Assembly (NCBI GenBank): GCA_035772785.1
Contig: JAOCPU010000045.1
Coordinates: 243,872 to 307,871 of the forward strand
Direction of reading: 5' to 3'
Length of the DNA stretch: 64,000 bases
Source of the DNA: Phlebiopsis flavidoalba
Taxonomy: Eukaryota > Basidiomycota > Agaricomycetes > Polyporales > Phanerochaetaceae
The notes under the pieces are model-generated. The model saw only the letters and a list, made by a program, of their open reading frames with translations, was not told where the DNA came from and ran no database searches. Shown piece after piece: positions 47,494 through 60,818 of the stretch (position 1 is its first letter; every line of letters starts with the position of its first letter). The position numbers and the translations under genes were made by a program.

Positions 47494-49600
47494 GTGATTT
47501 TCCGGCTATGGTATCCTGCGATTATGGCAGACCCTTCTCTGGAGCCGCAATACACTCGACGCTATTCGTGTATGTCTGTCAGACACCGCGCTGGTTCCGC
47601 ATTCGGTCTGTCCGTTCTTTACTGCCCAAGGAGCGGTCATACTCGTAACTGTTCTCTCCACCGCGTCAGTCTAGCAGCGTTTGTGCGCAAAATGAAACAG
47701 GGCCTACGACAACTATCAGCCGTATAAAAATTCAGTGTGCACCAGGTGAGTCGCGTTTGGGGGCTGGTGAACTACGTCCTAGGTGCAGGACTAAACGTGG
47801 TTTCCCGTAGTCTCACGACCAAGTAAGTTCGACGTCGCCTGCGCAGGGAGAGGTCTGTCATTGGTTAACGACCGATGAAGGCGACAGTGCTCGTCTATGT
47901 CCCTCATGATACCGAAGGACGACGATTGTTGAATGTGAGTCTTGCTCGTCTCATACCCCTTGATGCATCGTGACTCATGTGAGCCACCTCCACCCAAGGT
48001 CAAATTTGAACGAAATTACCTGGTATCGTTGCTGGAGTGAAAGGGAAAGCACCTGTTGTGAAGGGTCCGTGCACTAGCTCCTCCAAAGATTTCCGCCCTC
48101 TTACCCGTGCGCCAGCTTATAGGTCTCTTATATGGCGGGATTGAACTTGACGCATTCGACGTGGCAACTGGAAGCTAGAGCAGCATCACGTTTCTCAGCT
48201 CGCGAGCTTACGACCTGCGAACCACCTCTACTGCGTCCCACACAAATCGTCTTTGCCGTGGTATCTGAGACGGAAACTTCGCATAGCTTTCCGGGTGCAT
48301 CGCTTGATACTGGCTTCTACGTCCCGATTTCGACGAGAAACGAGTCGCTGTCATCCCCCGCGCTGTCGTCCCGTCCCCGTTTTGCTCTGGCGGTCGAGGA
48401 CTTGAACGGCTTCCCGCTCAACCCAGAAAGTCTAGACGTAGAAGTGCCCGTGTTGTAATACAACGTCCTGCATCCAGTATCATATCACCACCAGATCCCT
48501 GGGACCCTCTAGTCTGGCATCCTCCACGTCGTCTATGGAGTCTTATAACATATTGGGACGACTCGTTTACTGACAATACATCTGGGAGAAAGGCCGACGA
48601 GTCGTCCATGATTTGGCCCTCCCTGATTGTTGGTTCCCGCCCTGGAGTCTTTGTCACCCTGACAATACCATGTCATATCCATGGACCTCGCCAAACGTGG
48701 GTCGAGGCGCGGTATAATATGGACCCTACCAGTCTTGTCTTACTTTGGTCTCGATATTATGTGACATACGTGACGGACAGAGAAGAAGCGTTCGAATTCT
48801 TTGTGTACGTCTAACCCTGATATTTTCACATCTCGAGTCTAATCATGCAATACAGTCGAGACATGGCACCAGGCGCACGTACCGTCTGTACGATACGACT
48901 CGCATGTCATTTTACACACCTATCCGATAGGGTATTTCTGTATCCCCTGACCTTCTCACTACATCCGGTCAAACCCCTTCGGACACCCACGAACCATACC
49001 CGTCCGCCGTCTCCAGACTCCAACGTGCCGATCACCCCACATGCCCTCAGCCCCGGTACATAGACAGTCGCGTATCACTCACAAAGGGCACTACAGCATA
49101 CTACTTGAACCGCATCGGCGGTGGCGCACCCAACTCGGCGTGGAGCTCTACCTCGAAGCAGGCCTCCTGCGACCTCGAAGGCTCCGCTCCATCCTTCGCT
49201 CCTCTCCTCCTTCCTACTCCGTGCCTCTCCTCAGTTTTGCGACGCAGCCGCTCGCCGCGTCGCACGCGCACCACAGACCACGGCCACACGGACGCCTGGA
49301 AACAACGACCAGGCGCACGCGCGGCGCTTCTTTTGCACGCGCAGCGCGAGCTATGCCCTGCGCTGGACGTGTTCCCGCTGCTGCCTGCGTCGGGCCCCGG
49401 CTCGAGCGCGACTCGGGTGACGGCGGGAGCACCCCCCGACGATCGAGCTGCGGGCTGCGCATGCCGAGCGTGGACCGTTGATATTGCGGGTGCGGCGGCG
49501 GAGAAGGGGGAGGAAAAGGAGCGGGAGAAACACCGCGAAGGCGGAGGCGGCGGGATAGGTCGTGCGGAGGACCTCAGTGCGAGCGTGACGTCGCGGTGTC
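47494..49600 (+). CDS. unrecognised multi-exon gene (approximate limits)
   Basis: No family recognised. Coding-like pieces: MADPSLEPQYTRRYS at 47524 in an open frame to 47727; LLRPTQIVFAVVSETETSHS and FPGASLDTGFYVPISTRNES (about 48210-48345) running to VEDLNGFPLNPESLDVEVPV (48460); a clean frame 48460-48814 with IWPSLIVGSRPGVFVTLTIP; a GTACGT donor near 48805 and an acceptor near 48855; then LRTPTNHTRPPSPDSNVPIT (48985-49045) and RIGGGAPNSAWSSTSKQASC (49110-49170). The region near 49.4-49.6 kb is Gly/Glu-rich. It is divergent from TPK, with about 200 bases between the proposed starts. Limits, exon chain and reading frame are uncertain. Confidence 0.4.
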
Positions 49601-52484
49601 GGCGGTGGAGGAGCATCTCGATGGGCCTGGGGAAGACAATACGTGGTATCTCTACCTACCGGGTCTAGTTGGTGCGGGTACGGCACTGCCTTTGGTAGGG
49701 GTTTCTATCATTTTCATTGTTTTTCATCGTGGCGAAAAGGGCAGGGCAACTAGGGATTTACATCGCCGTTCAAACAAGGATATTTGGATTGTATATCTAA
49801 CGAGCTCATTTTTTGCCAACACGGACGTCGTGATCCGTATGCACACTGGGCAGCAATGTGATGATAGTATTACATTTGTCGATATCATTGCAAGGATCAC
49901 ACTGGTAACAAGAGTTTGTCATTTTTTTTTGTACGACCCAATCGTCAGTTGTATCGTATGTTTTTTCTAAGATTTTACATGGTTACCGTGCGGTACAAAC
50001 CAACACCACACCCTCGAACCAGCTGCCATTACTTTTATCCGAATTGGAACATCCACCTCCTTCTCTACCCAGACTTTGGACTATCCCAACATCAGCAAGC
50101 AACCCACAAATCACAATGACGACCCCAACTCCCTCCCACCAACTCCCGCAGTGTCCCCCCTCCTGACTCCTGGTGCTTCGGAGCATCGCTATGAGCCCGG
50201 GCCGACCTGCTAGCACTATCCTCACCACCATGGCCTAAAAGGCCGGTGCTCGGTAAATTGAACACAGAACCTTCTTGCCACAAGTCGCTGGCGCGCAGCC
50301 GGGAGCGCGCACACCAGCGACAAGCGCTGCGCGCAAAAGGTCGAACCAAGCAAGCACGTATCCGTCACACACCAGTCGCCAGAGAAAGTCCCGTGGAGGA
50401 GGCAGGATTCGTTGCGTCGACCAAAGCAAAAGTGTTGTTGAAGGCGACGTCGAGGGGCTGGTGGGTTTGAAAAAAATGTGTGTCTTGAAAAATTATGGGT
50501 TTTTTGGGTATCGCATGAGGAAAGAACGTAAGTCAGTCGAACGAGGGTCTTGCACGGCCAACTATGGACTTCACGGTGGGTGATACGGCCTGGTGTAGTT
50601 GGCGGTGGACGACCGCGTGGTCTATGCGCCCCGACGACTGGGTAGTTCCTTAATACCCGTACGGCAGAACGCTAGAGCGCGGTGGTGGCTGACGGGGGTT
50701 CCATGGGCAAGAGGGAAAGAACGGACTACCTAGAGCGGAGATCAGTTGGTACAAAAAAAACGCCGGTGTGCCGAGGAAACAAGGAGACCACACCTCAACG
50801 ACAAGTGCAGCCGAGCGGGTGTCTGAGTCCTCAATGCTCCCTCCGTGAGAGGAGGGGGGAGGGAGTGACCGATTTGAGGAGAGGAGGCATAGAATAGACG
50901 GGGTTTGCCGTTAAGCAAGGTGCGGCTGTGAATAACCCGCCCCGAACGTAGATAGAGAAGGCGAGAAACATGGTATGGTTTTTTTCTGGTACATAAGGTG
51001 GTAAGTCGCACCACCCCCCTCCACTACGGGAGCCCGGAGTTAGTTAGGAGGGGGGAACGAGGCGGGTTTTCAGCTGGGGGGGTGGGGGACGGTGACTGCG
51101 TAGCGGACAAGGAGCTCTTGGTTCGAAACTCGGCTTCTTATACGCGCAAGGCTGGTCGGGCGATGGGTCAGCCTCTGCCGGCGATTCGAAGTGGCATCGA
51201 AGCTCGCGCGCCGTTCGATCATGTCCCGTTTCGGGACGACAGTGAACTTCGCTTTCTACGCATATAGTCAACTTGAGCCGTTTCATAGGGTACCTGTACG
51301 GAATAACATTGTAAATCAGCAAAAGCTTAACCGTATACACTATGTAAACGTACCTACCTGCGCCACGAGCCGAGCTTGAGACTCGTCACTTGTTGGTCAG
51401 AGAATGCGCCACATACATGATAACATCTTTCTGGGCAGTGACAAAGCGTGGTGAGCAGCAGCATCTACGCTTTGTGACTTACCTGAAAGCTGCAACGCGT
51501 CCGTGATAACGAAAGGAAGAAGGAAAAAGAAGAGCATGAAGTTGACCCAAACGCAATAGGAGCATAAAATGGGAAGATTAAGCAAAAAGCGACCAACCTG
51601 GAATTCAAACCAGTGCCGGCGACATACCTGCGTGCAGTAGCGCGCATCTGCCTAGAGAACCCCCTTGTATGTTCTAGTCTGTGGGTACCTGGGCAAGTAC
51701 CAATGTAAGAGATGTGGGATGCCTTGCCAATGGGACAAGAACGGCGAGTATGTTTACGACGAAACGCGTTGCGAGCGAAGAGTGGTATGAGTAGATTGTT
51801 CCTTCTTGTTTTACGTCAATTTGTCGAAGGTACGTATTTCTGTTCGCTATAGCGTGTGCTCATCATGACGAATGGAGGAAAGGATCATCATGAGTATGGC
51901 TAACGTCGACAGCATGTTCGAACCTTAATGTGAGGTCAAGTCATCTTTTAAAAAATATAAAGCGTGATGACAGAGCGCTGGGTAGAAACTATGCACATGA
52001 AGCAATGTAGTATCAGAAAGCACGGAAATGTAAACGAGCGTGTGGGTTTGTAATGGGACGGGGTATGGTGGGAAAACGGATGGGTGGGATATCGAGGGTG
52101 TGGCCTGTAAATGCGATTCCGGCTATATAATAAGGCTTTAAGTCAATAAAGGAAAGAGGTGGATGCAAGCAAGTTGTATATCTGGTGTCACGATGCCGAA
52201 AGCAGGAGTGAGAAGTGAGAAAGCAAGGTTGCGAGAGTATTGAGTCGGTGGTATGAACAGACGGCGCAGCGTAAGTCTGGCAGTAATAGGATACAGCAAT
52301 CAATCGACAACGAGAAGTGGAAAGAAGAGTAAAAGGAGAATGGGGCCCAACCAAACCAAAAGAGAAGGATAAAATAAAGCGAGAGAGCGCAAGGCTAGCC
52401 CCGGCGCGCCGCCGACCCCGAGATATTGCTCGTAATCCGGCGTATCGTGTCCCGCTCGGACGCAATATGGTCCAACAACAGCCC
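49601..52484. other. no gene recognised
   Basis: 49.7-50.1 kb is AT-rich. 50.2-51.3 kb contains only short frames on both strands without motifs. 51.6-52.3 kb is AT-rich with minus-strand frames typical of a 3' UTR of the gene at 52485-56170. A GGTTCGAAAC word at 51119 was checked as a tRNA B box and rejected. Confidence 0.4.
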
Positions 52485-55400
52485 TCAAACTTCTGCAACG
52501 ACTCGCGCTGCAACGCGCCGCTCGCCCTCGCCCGCGGTGGCAGGCCGCTGCTCGACCGGCCGCGGGATGCGCGACGCACCGACGGCGCCCTCGTGACTCG
52601 CGGGCGCGGCAGCGCCGCGCGGCGCGACTTCCTTCTTCCTACACTTCGAGGCTTCGCACGGACACGCCGCCGCCGTCGCGTAGCGCGCGCGGACCCGTCC
52701 CCCACCGCGATGTGCGCGATCGGCAGCCGGCGGTCGGGCGTGTCGAACGAGAGCGGGCGCGGCACGCGTCGGCCGGGAGGTCCGCCGGCGCGAGGTGCGG
52801 TGTCGAGTGGTTCCCGAGGCGCGTGAAGCACGGGCGGGCGCCTGCGGGAGATCCGCGAGCTCGCGATAGAGGTGCGGGCGGAGGAGTCGCTGTTGCTGCG
52901 GGGCGGCGGCGGCGTGGAGAGGCGCGGGGGGGTGTGCGAGGGCCGGTGGGGCGCTGCCCTCGGCGTCGCTCTCGTTCGGACGTCTCCAGGTCGTCACATC
53001 GCGTTGGCTGTGCGGGCCTGTATCTCGTCGAAGTAATGCCGTGGGCGATGCCGGCGCCGGCGCCGAGTGGATAGCAAGGGGCGATTCTCTCAGAGGGGAT
53101 GTGTGTAGGGCCCAGGCCAGATTGGGCACCCGCCGCCGCGCGGACAAGGCTGGTGACGAGTCGGACTGTTGGGTGACCGTTGAGGGCCGACGATCAACTC
53201 CACATCGGGCTCCGACGTGGACGCCTCCACCGCGGTGCAGCAAGGGCTCTGCAGGAGTGCGACGAACGGCACCGAGGACTGTCCGACGGGCGGTTACACG
53301 GGCTTGACGGCAGGCGAGATCGCGGCCGAGACGACGAGGCCAGTAGTACTCGTCTTTGTGATAGCCTCCGACCGCACAAGTGACGTCGACCTTTGCGGAG
53401 GAGGCGACGTAGAGACGGACGAGGAACGGACATTTGGCCGGCCGCCTGGGAAATGCACCGGCTGAGCACCGGGATTCGGGCGCAGGCGCCAGCTCAGCTG
53501 AGCGACCTTCCTACCGAGGCCCGCGTCGCAGCTGCGCCTCTGACTGAACAGCTATGGGCGACGGGCTGAGCGACAGACTGCCAAAGACCCGCATCTCTCA
53601 AACGCCGACGCCGTTCGGCGACCGCATTTGGCGATTCAGAGACAGGGACGTCCGCCCATGGTCGGTATGGACAGTGTCATCGAAGGCCCGTGGCTGATCG
53701 TCGTCTACGTCACCGTCCATTGGCGTACCATAGGAAAGATCGTCGTCGTCCGAGAAAGGCGTCGGGGGCCTCGCAAGCTCGCAAAACGACGGGGGCGGTT
53801 TCGTTACAGAGTGCTCGGGCACCGGGGGGAGATAGCATCCTAAGCGTTTGGGGTGATAGAGTCCACAGGGGGCGTAGGAGACATGGCCTCACGATGGTCG
53901 GGGGTTCATAGCAGAGAGACGGAAGGTAGACGAAACAACCTTCCCGAAGTACATTAAGGAGTCGGCGTCCAGAGCTCAGGATCCAGGTGGTTGAGTTGGA
54001 GGCCGGCTGATCTCAGATACGGACATGGAGAGCTGTGGGTGGGACTAAATGCTTCCGGGGTGGCGGTGGGGTGGAGATGGGCAGCGTAGCGGCCGGAGTT
54101 TCCTGCTCTGCGAGGTTAGCAGCGATACGTTGTTCTCATGATATCCTTGAGCCCTCAGGCGTCGCACGAAGCTGCCAAGCCACAGCTGAGCGGTCTGCTA
54201 CCAGGCTGCAGAGTATACAGAAGCTTGATTAGCGGGACAACGTCCGTGCCCTCATCCCTCTCCTTTTCCAATGTCGAAGGTTGCCATGATACGCTGCCCT
54301 ATGAACAGAGCAGCCTTTGGGGTAGGCGGCGAATCGCAAAGTGCTCTGGAGATTTGCGTTTCATCTTCGGCACGAAAGGATAGGTAGCTCCGCCTCCTGA
54401 GCCGGCGGCGGTGGGGACATTGGGACGCGAAAAAGACGACTCTGGAGACTCTGTCAGCGAGAGGCTTACCTGGCCTCTTGTAAGATCGCTTTTCGCCACG
54501 ACTCTTCCTCTGTGCTCATCGACCACTGCCCAGGACTCGGCGGTAGTACGATCAGCGAGAAGGTCCGCACCGAGAGATTCGCCAGGCCCAAGACCATTGT
54601 GTAGAGGCAGAACGTCTGCACAGCGAACGGATACTCTGCTGACGGCGGAGGAAGATCTACTGTGTCCGTAGGGGTCAATGACATCGTCGAGATGAGTCCT
54701 TTGCATTTGGCGTTTCCCCTGACTGTCTTTGCTTACGCACGTCCCCCCGTAGCTTCATATCCCGTTCCACTTGCTTAGCCGCCTCCATGAGGTCATCCAT
54801 TCGCTCTCGGAGGGGACTACAACTCTGCTGGGCGGGGCTGCTGGAAGGCAGAGCACGACTTGATTGTCATTGTTGCTTGTGGCGACGGCTGAGTCTGTGG
54901 ACGAGCAATATAACCACCAGCAGTGGACGAGTCCGAGGCTTCGTTCGAAGAATAGGACCCGGAGTGGTACCTTCTGCTACGGGGCGGGTGTCTGCGCCAA
55001 CGGACTGGACGGTTTTGACTTGGCCTTCGCCCATGCGGAAAAAAGTCGAGGAACGCGGATATGTGCGGACGCTTTGGCGGGCTTCTGATCGGCTGGCGGT
55101 TTCGGCGGCACGAGTGAGAGCGGGGACGGCTTCGAGTGTGCAGGTGGGAGAAAGTAGCTGTTGTTGACTAAGAGGCGAACTGGCGGTTAGGACACGTCGT
55201 CGACGTCAAAAGTCGGTCTGGCCGTTGTGCACCACGACGCCGCCGTTTCGGCAAAGTCGTGGTCCGCCTTTTTTGGCGAGGCGCGCGGGAGGAGGGGAGG
55301 AGTCGGCATAGGAGTGTGGTGGGGGTGGTATTGCGGGTAGAGTACGACGAGGTCGAGCGGAGATGACCGAGTCTCTAAAGAGTTGACGAGTGCCGTTGTG

Positions 55401-56170
55401 CGCACGCCCAACATAAACGCGGCCGACTCGATGCCGCGCCCTTGTGGGCTGTGCGCCGTGCGGATTGCGATGGAGGGACTCGATCGTCGGACAGAGGGCC
55501 CCGTTTTGCCGGGCGAAAGGCACTGCGGGGGCTAGGCTCATGCCTCGTCGCTCTCAGTTTTGCCTGGGTGCGCTCAGCACAGCTGCAAGGGAACGGTGTT
55601 TTTTCAGGGGGACGTACTACTCTTTGTATGTCCGACCCGCACGTTCCTGACTTTGATCCTCTGCATCCGCCCTTGCTATCAGGTGTGGTACGTCGCGAAT
55701 GTGGACATTAACGTGTATGCATTTCCATGCACCCGTTCTCTCCTTGGCGGGAATGCTTTGAGGACCTGCGACGTTCGGGGCGAGTGATGCTGGGGACTGT
55801 TGTGGCGAGAGGTGAGGGAAGCGCGTCGGGAGGGGGTGGAATGTCAGGTTGCGATATAAGACAGCGCAGTCTGGCTGTCATCAGCCTGATGGCGGGTAAC
55901 AGGACAGGCGGGTGAGCAGCGCACGCGACGAGCAGAAAACACAGGACGCACCAGAGCGCGTCCTCGCGGGGCCTCGGTCGACGGGCCTGCGCTCACGCCG
56001 CGGCGCGCATCCCTCGTCAACGTCCGTCTCCGTGTCCTCGACCGGCGCCTGAGGGAGACGCTGCTGCTTGCGGAATTAGTGGAGGTTATAGAGTTGGAAC
56101 GAGCGACTTGGGGCAGGGCGACAGGGGACGGGGGCAGAGGCGAGGCCATCGAGGCCGGCGAGGGCAGCAT
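52485..56170 (-). CDS. unrecognised Ser/Pro/Arg-rich disordered protein (frameshifted)
   Basis: Minus-strand coding-like segments in a consistent order suggest one large gene: ASPLPPSPVALPQVARSNSI and SASSSVSLRRRSRTRRRTLT (start at 56170 or the second Met at 56149), LDLVVLYPQYHPHHTPMPTP and FAETAASWCTTARPTFDVDD (55190-55340), MDDLMEAAKQVERDMKLRGD before a donor at about 54747, SLTESPESSFSRPNVPTAAG (54410-54480), LARPPTPFSDDDDLSYGTPM (53700-53780), HLYRELADLP (52870) and RPLSFDTPDRRLPIAHIAVG (52700-52770), ending near SRIPRPVEQRPATAGEGE (52520-52575). The helix around MDDLMEAAKQVERDMK may be a short coiled coil. No catalytic domain is seen. It is divergent from ERG28 with under 200 bases between starts. 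Confidence 0.45.
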
Positions 56171-56359
56171 CGAACGCAGAGCGACGCGACCGCCGACCGT
56201 GCGAGCACTACCGACGCTCTTTCGCTTGCCGGCGTCTCGATCACTAGCTATTCGCCGCCGGCTACATCACCGGCGCCGGCCCAGAGCCGCCATCATCCGC
56301 GCGAACCAACCACGCGCCTCCTCGTCCGAGTCTCCACTAGCACTGTCCAGTGATAGACT

Positions 56360-57098
56360 ATGTCCTACCTTCTTCTCCTCAACCCTTCGCGTCGTACAGT
56401 CCTGCACGTCTCTCTTGTTCCCATTACGGCCCAGCTTTACTCTCAATCAATCGCACACAGACCTGCCCCAGGACGAGGGCTTTCTCCCAAAATGAGACCT
56501 TGTCATTGCTGCCACGGCCGTGTTCAACACCATCCAGAACTTTACACCACAGAACAAAACTCACGCGTAGGCTCTACGGCAACGACGCGCCGCTGCGGTC
56601 AGTCCTCACCTCTCTTCACGAACCTACCAATAATCCCCTCACGAAAAATAAGGCAATCAATCAACACCGTCCACCGGTCCAGTTACACCTCTGCCCAGGC
56701 GCGAACGTTGCCGCCCGTGTGGACATTAATGAGTGCAGTCGTACGAGGCTATGCCGCATACCACATCCACGACAAGACGTGGGTTTCCATCTCCACTAGC
56801 CTGTGAACGCGGCGCAGACCACTGACTTCTAAACCCCCCCTACAGCATATACGACATGACGCTTCTCAGCTACCTCATCGCATTCGGCCACTTTAGCTCA
56901 GAGATCCTCAATATTCCGCACCGTGCCGAACCTCCTCGGGCCCGCGCTGAGCACAGTGTTTGTCTCCAGTACGTGGCCACACTCTCTCCGCGTCCTATGC
57001 TAGCCACTCACAGCGTAATTCGCGCTTTCCTACGCACTGCACAGCCGTGTCCCCTCTTCTGGATGATCAACCAGTACGACTTCTACGTCAAGGCCTGA
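56360..57098 (+). CDS. ERG28: ERG28, ergosterol biosynthesis scaffold protein (frameshifted)
   Basis: Small ER membrane protein that tethers the C-4 demethylation enzymes (Erg25, Erg26, Erg27) of sterol synthesis. The start is uncertain; 56360 (MSYLL) is proposed. Conserved blocks: LPQDEGFLPK (56465-56492), LVIAATAVFNTIQNF (56500-56545, first membrane segment), TRRLYGNDAPL (56565-56600), WTLMSAVVRGYAAYHIHDKT (56715-56780), an intron 56779-56845, YDMTLLSYLIAFGHFSSEIL (56850-56910), a second intron 56969-57044, and WMINQYDFYVKA at 57061-57098. The YAAYHIHDKT and FWMINQYDFYVKA blocks are diagnostic. A TGA at 56493-56495 sits where I recall a Trp after LPK; with the nearby indels a miscall is more likely than a true stop. 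Confidence 0.85.
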
Positions 57099-60000
57099 GG
57101 CGTCCCGTACAGACACCCTCTGCCCTGCACCCCGCTATTCTACGCCACGCCCACGCACAAGCACCCGTAATCTACGTCTACATCTGCTGTTATCTAGGTT
57201 CAGAGAGCTAACCCGCAATCCTAGTACCCGCGCGCCACATCGCCCGTTTACACTCTATGCGTCCTGCGCTGCCCCGCGAGCCCAGGCACCCATCCGATCG
57301 CGGTGCCCATGGAAGCGTGATGACCGCGTCCACATATTACACACGCCACGGTTCCGGTATACACCAACAGTGCGCTTCTGCACGAAAGTGTATATATGAT
57401 ACCTGGGGAGGCGATGCGCGAAGCAGCCCTCTTCCCCGCCATGCGAAACCATATCCCTTCGTTTCGCTATGGTGTTGCTTCGCTTAGGCGGAGGAACGAT
57501 CAGATACTCATCACGCACAAACACCTCGAGGGCCTAATTGGCCCTAGATTTCCGTCTGCCTTAGCTAGCACGGGTATCTATGTGCTTCTGGGTTTGAGAG
57601 GGAAACCTTCGTGTCGTGCGGGGCGCTCGGCGGGGATGTGCGCCATGAGCGGCCTGCTTGGGGAGGTTGCGATCTGTCACGGTCACGGGCGAGAGAAAAG
57701 TGGGAAAAGTGAACCTATGCATTGAGGGTTGTTGGGAGGAACAATCCGAGAGCCTGCAGATGGAACTGGGCGGGCGTGATCCGTCGGGCAGAAGGATGGC
57801 GGGGCGTGGGTAGGACGCGCTGATGCGTACTTCCATGGACTCGTGGCGCGTATAGCCAAGATTTGGCTTGGTGTGCATCCCCCGTGTTGGAACATGATAG
57901 GGTGAAGATTTTCTGCCTCAGGGCGCAAATGAAATGAGGGGTAGAAACGAGGCTTGCGGACCGATGTGCGTCTCGTGCGAAGGGGAGCTGGAGTGTGGCG
58001 TACCATGTGTACTTGAGCTGTCCCTAGGATTTCTTCCAAACGCTCGACAAAAACGCGGGGGCCGTTCGTCTTGTTACTTGAGAGGAAGCCCGTTGTCCAG
58101 ACCCGTAGCCTGACTGGCGGAGATGGTCGCTGAATGGCCGAAGTTGCAAATTTGCCTTGTATTCATAGGCCTGGACTCCGACTATCGTCTTGGTATAGGT
58201 AGGTTTGTTGTATGTGTCGGGACCGGCGACACGAATTCTAACCTTGCTAACGTTCTTCTACACCGCGAAAGCTTTGTGTGACGAGGGGACGGCGAGTTTT
58301 AGGATGTTTGCTGTTGCGTTACCGACCTAAGAACGTTCAGAGCAGAGTCGTGCCGCGAAATCGCGCTATTGCAGACCAGACTATGAGTGTAAAGTCCTAT
58401 TTGCCTCGTATAATAGTGTGGCACCTACCCCTTTATGCTATTATCACGTGTACATGAATGTCTAGACAGAGTGAAGAAGTTAGCCGTACAAAACCTAGCA
58501 GAACAACGACCTGGGGTGCAAGGAGGATGTTGCAAGACGGATAAAATGTTTCTGCTATTGACCAAGCCCCCGTTCTATGAGAGCCCCGAACGAGAACAGG
58601 GACATTCGCGGCCCTGCCATCCCGTCAACATTGAGGGTCCTTCGGTAGGAATGCTCGCGGGAGGAAACACGGCAAAAACGGTACATTTTGTGTTCACGGC
58701 GCAGTAGCAGCAGCAAGGGCAGTTAGCCTTCCCATCTTATGTCGGCAGGCGGTCTCGATGTGAACCCTAGAAACGCTCCAAAAATATCCTGCCTCGTGAA
58801 CTAGAGAAGGTGGGTCAGCTTATGACAAGGTTCCGTCCAGTGGTTACGGACTTACCCCAGTCTTTGTGCCGCGGCATGCAGGCGGATATTATTGTGCCGT
58901 CGAAGGCTCGCTCGTTTGCCTTTTTCGACGCCCTCGCTCGACACGAATAAGAACACAGCCGCCATTGGTAGGCTAGAATAACCGGCCTTCGTGGCAAGCG
59001 AAGATGTGTCCCGGCTGAGTAGGACGTCTGACTCGAAGAAGGGGCCCGTTTGCCCACATTACATCCGTCCCTGTTATAGGCGCAATTGGGGGCGATCATG
59101 AGCATTTTCTAGGGTCTCCCATCACGGTGGGGAACCATTGTCAGTCGACCCACACGATGGGCGGACGGTTGAAGATTGCAGTGGATGTCAGGAGAGAACG
59201 AAGGGCCTTTCCTTGAAGATGCTGGATGTTGACGGTGCCAAATTTCCATAATGCAAACTGAAGGATAGATCGCACCAGTGACGGAACTTGGCCGCGGCGC
59301 CACTGGAAAGACCGTGCACGGCTTTCCGGCCCAGCGTGAGTGCCTGTGCAGCAAAATTTTCGTGCGTTTGGCGGCGTGCACGCTAGAGTCGCGAAAACGG
59401 TTCACGCACACGCATCGCAGTGCGCGCGAGCTCCGGCTCGCCGTTTGAACGACACGGATGACGAATGTCGCGTCGGCTGACAGGGCCGCGATGGGGCAAG
59501 CGTCGAGCGAGATGGCGCGCAGCGTGGGCCGTGGCCGGCGGGGTGCACGCGGTCGTCGGTGGTGAAACAGCGGATCGCGGTCGGCTGGGAGAAACCGGGA
59601 CCAGGAGAGCAGCTTCGGGGGCGAATAGAGTCGCCCAAATGCCTATTCTTTCAATGGGGTCAGATGCGAGTTATTCTAAGCACCACGGCTGTTCGCATCA
59701 AATGGCGCGTTCGCAGGCGCAGGGCGCATGTGCACCGGCACAGGCTAGCATGGGCCTGGTAGTGGTGGTGCTGGTCCTGCGTGCTCAGCCTTGGCTCGAC
59801 CAATCACGATCGGAGGACGGTCATGTGGATGTTGGCGAGCAAGTCCGGTATGAATGACACGTGGTGATGTCTGTGCCTCCCAAATCCCATTGAAATATGT
59901 CCAGGGGCGAGAAACCGGGGCCCAGACGCGCCTAAGGAGGAACAGGCGACGAGGACCAAGGCGCGTTTACGCAAGAGTACGCCAACGTCCAAGCACAAAG

Positions 60001-60722
60001 TGGCTGCACTTGGCCACAGTTTTCCTGATGTCGATGGAGGGCGCTCCAAAGGGAAGACGCACGTTCCGCTGGGGATGGCCTAAAGGATGATCAAGTGAAG
60101 AGAAGCTGGGATGGTGTGTTTAGAAGCCGGAATGCTTATTCCAAAATACGTAAGAGCGCGCACCCGCTGCAGGTACCGGAGAGGCTCCGAGCTTGAACGT
60201 GCGGTCGCACAGAGAGCCTAACACACACACAGGTCATGCGCGAAGGCGTCGGCAGCGAGGGCGTTGCTGGCTGCACGGGTCGCCACGACGGCTAACGGAG
60301 CTGGCGTGCCCGGGGTGATTTTAACCAGGCCTTTGCCTGCGCCTTTTGGGAACGCTGCCGGACCATGGACGGGGTCGCCCCGTCACGTGTGGGATCCATC
60401 CGGCGGGCGAAATACGCGTCGTGTTTTCTGCGGGGCCAACGTTCGCAAGCAGGCGAGACGATGGCGCGGTCTTGCTCGCACAGTGTGAGAAGACACGAGA
60501 AGGGTTTCGAACGAGGCCAGAGGACGAATAACGGCGGATGCAAGAAGCATCTGGGGGTAAAGCGCCCGGGCGTGCATGTGCCCGAAGCGTCGGCGCCGAT
60601 CGCCCTGTGCCGATTCAGCTCCTTCCCTTCCGGGCGCTAGTGGGTCTCACCTCCGAGGCCAGCGAAAGACGTGATTCAGGAATGACATTATTCCACCATT
60701 TTACAAAGGTTAATTTCCCCTC
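57099..60722. other. long region without a recognised gene
   Basis: Short frames only (longest about 130 codons), on both strands and without motifs. An open plus frame 58435-58707 (MLLSRVHECLDRVKKLAVQN) and a plus frame at 59465-59857 are the best candidates but show no family signal. It may contain noncoding transcripts or badly frameshifted genes. Confidence 0.35.
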
Positions 60723-60729
60723 TATATAA
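60723..60729 (+). promoter_or_regulatory. TATA box that decides the F-box/LRR start
   Basis: TATATAA ends only two bases before an in-frame ATG at 60732. Transcription normally begins some 30 bases or more after a TATA box, so that ATG is probably not in the mRNA, and the next in-frame ATG at 60819 is preferred. Confidence 0.5.
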
Positions 60730-60818
60730 CCATGACTCACCCGCCCTCTCCCTTCCGCCGTTTCACCCGCCGTCCCTGTCTCCGCCCACCATCCACATCA
60801 AACACTCCAGCCCAATTT

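Noticed and set aside
51090..51160. GGTTCGAAAC as part of a tRNA gene
   Set aside because: The T stem mismatches at the central pair and no cloverleaf can be drawn.
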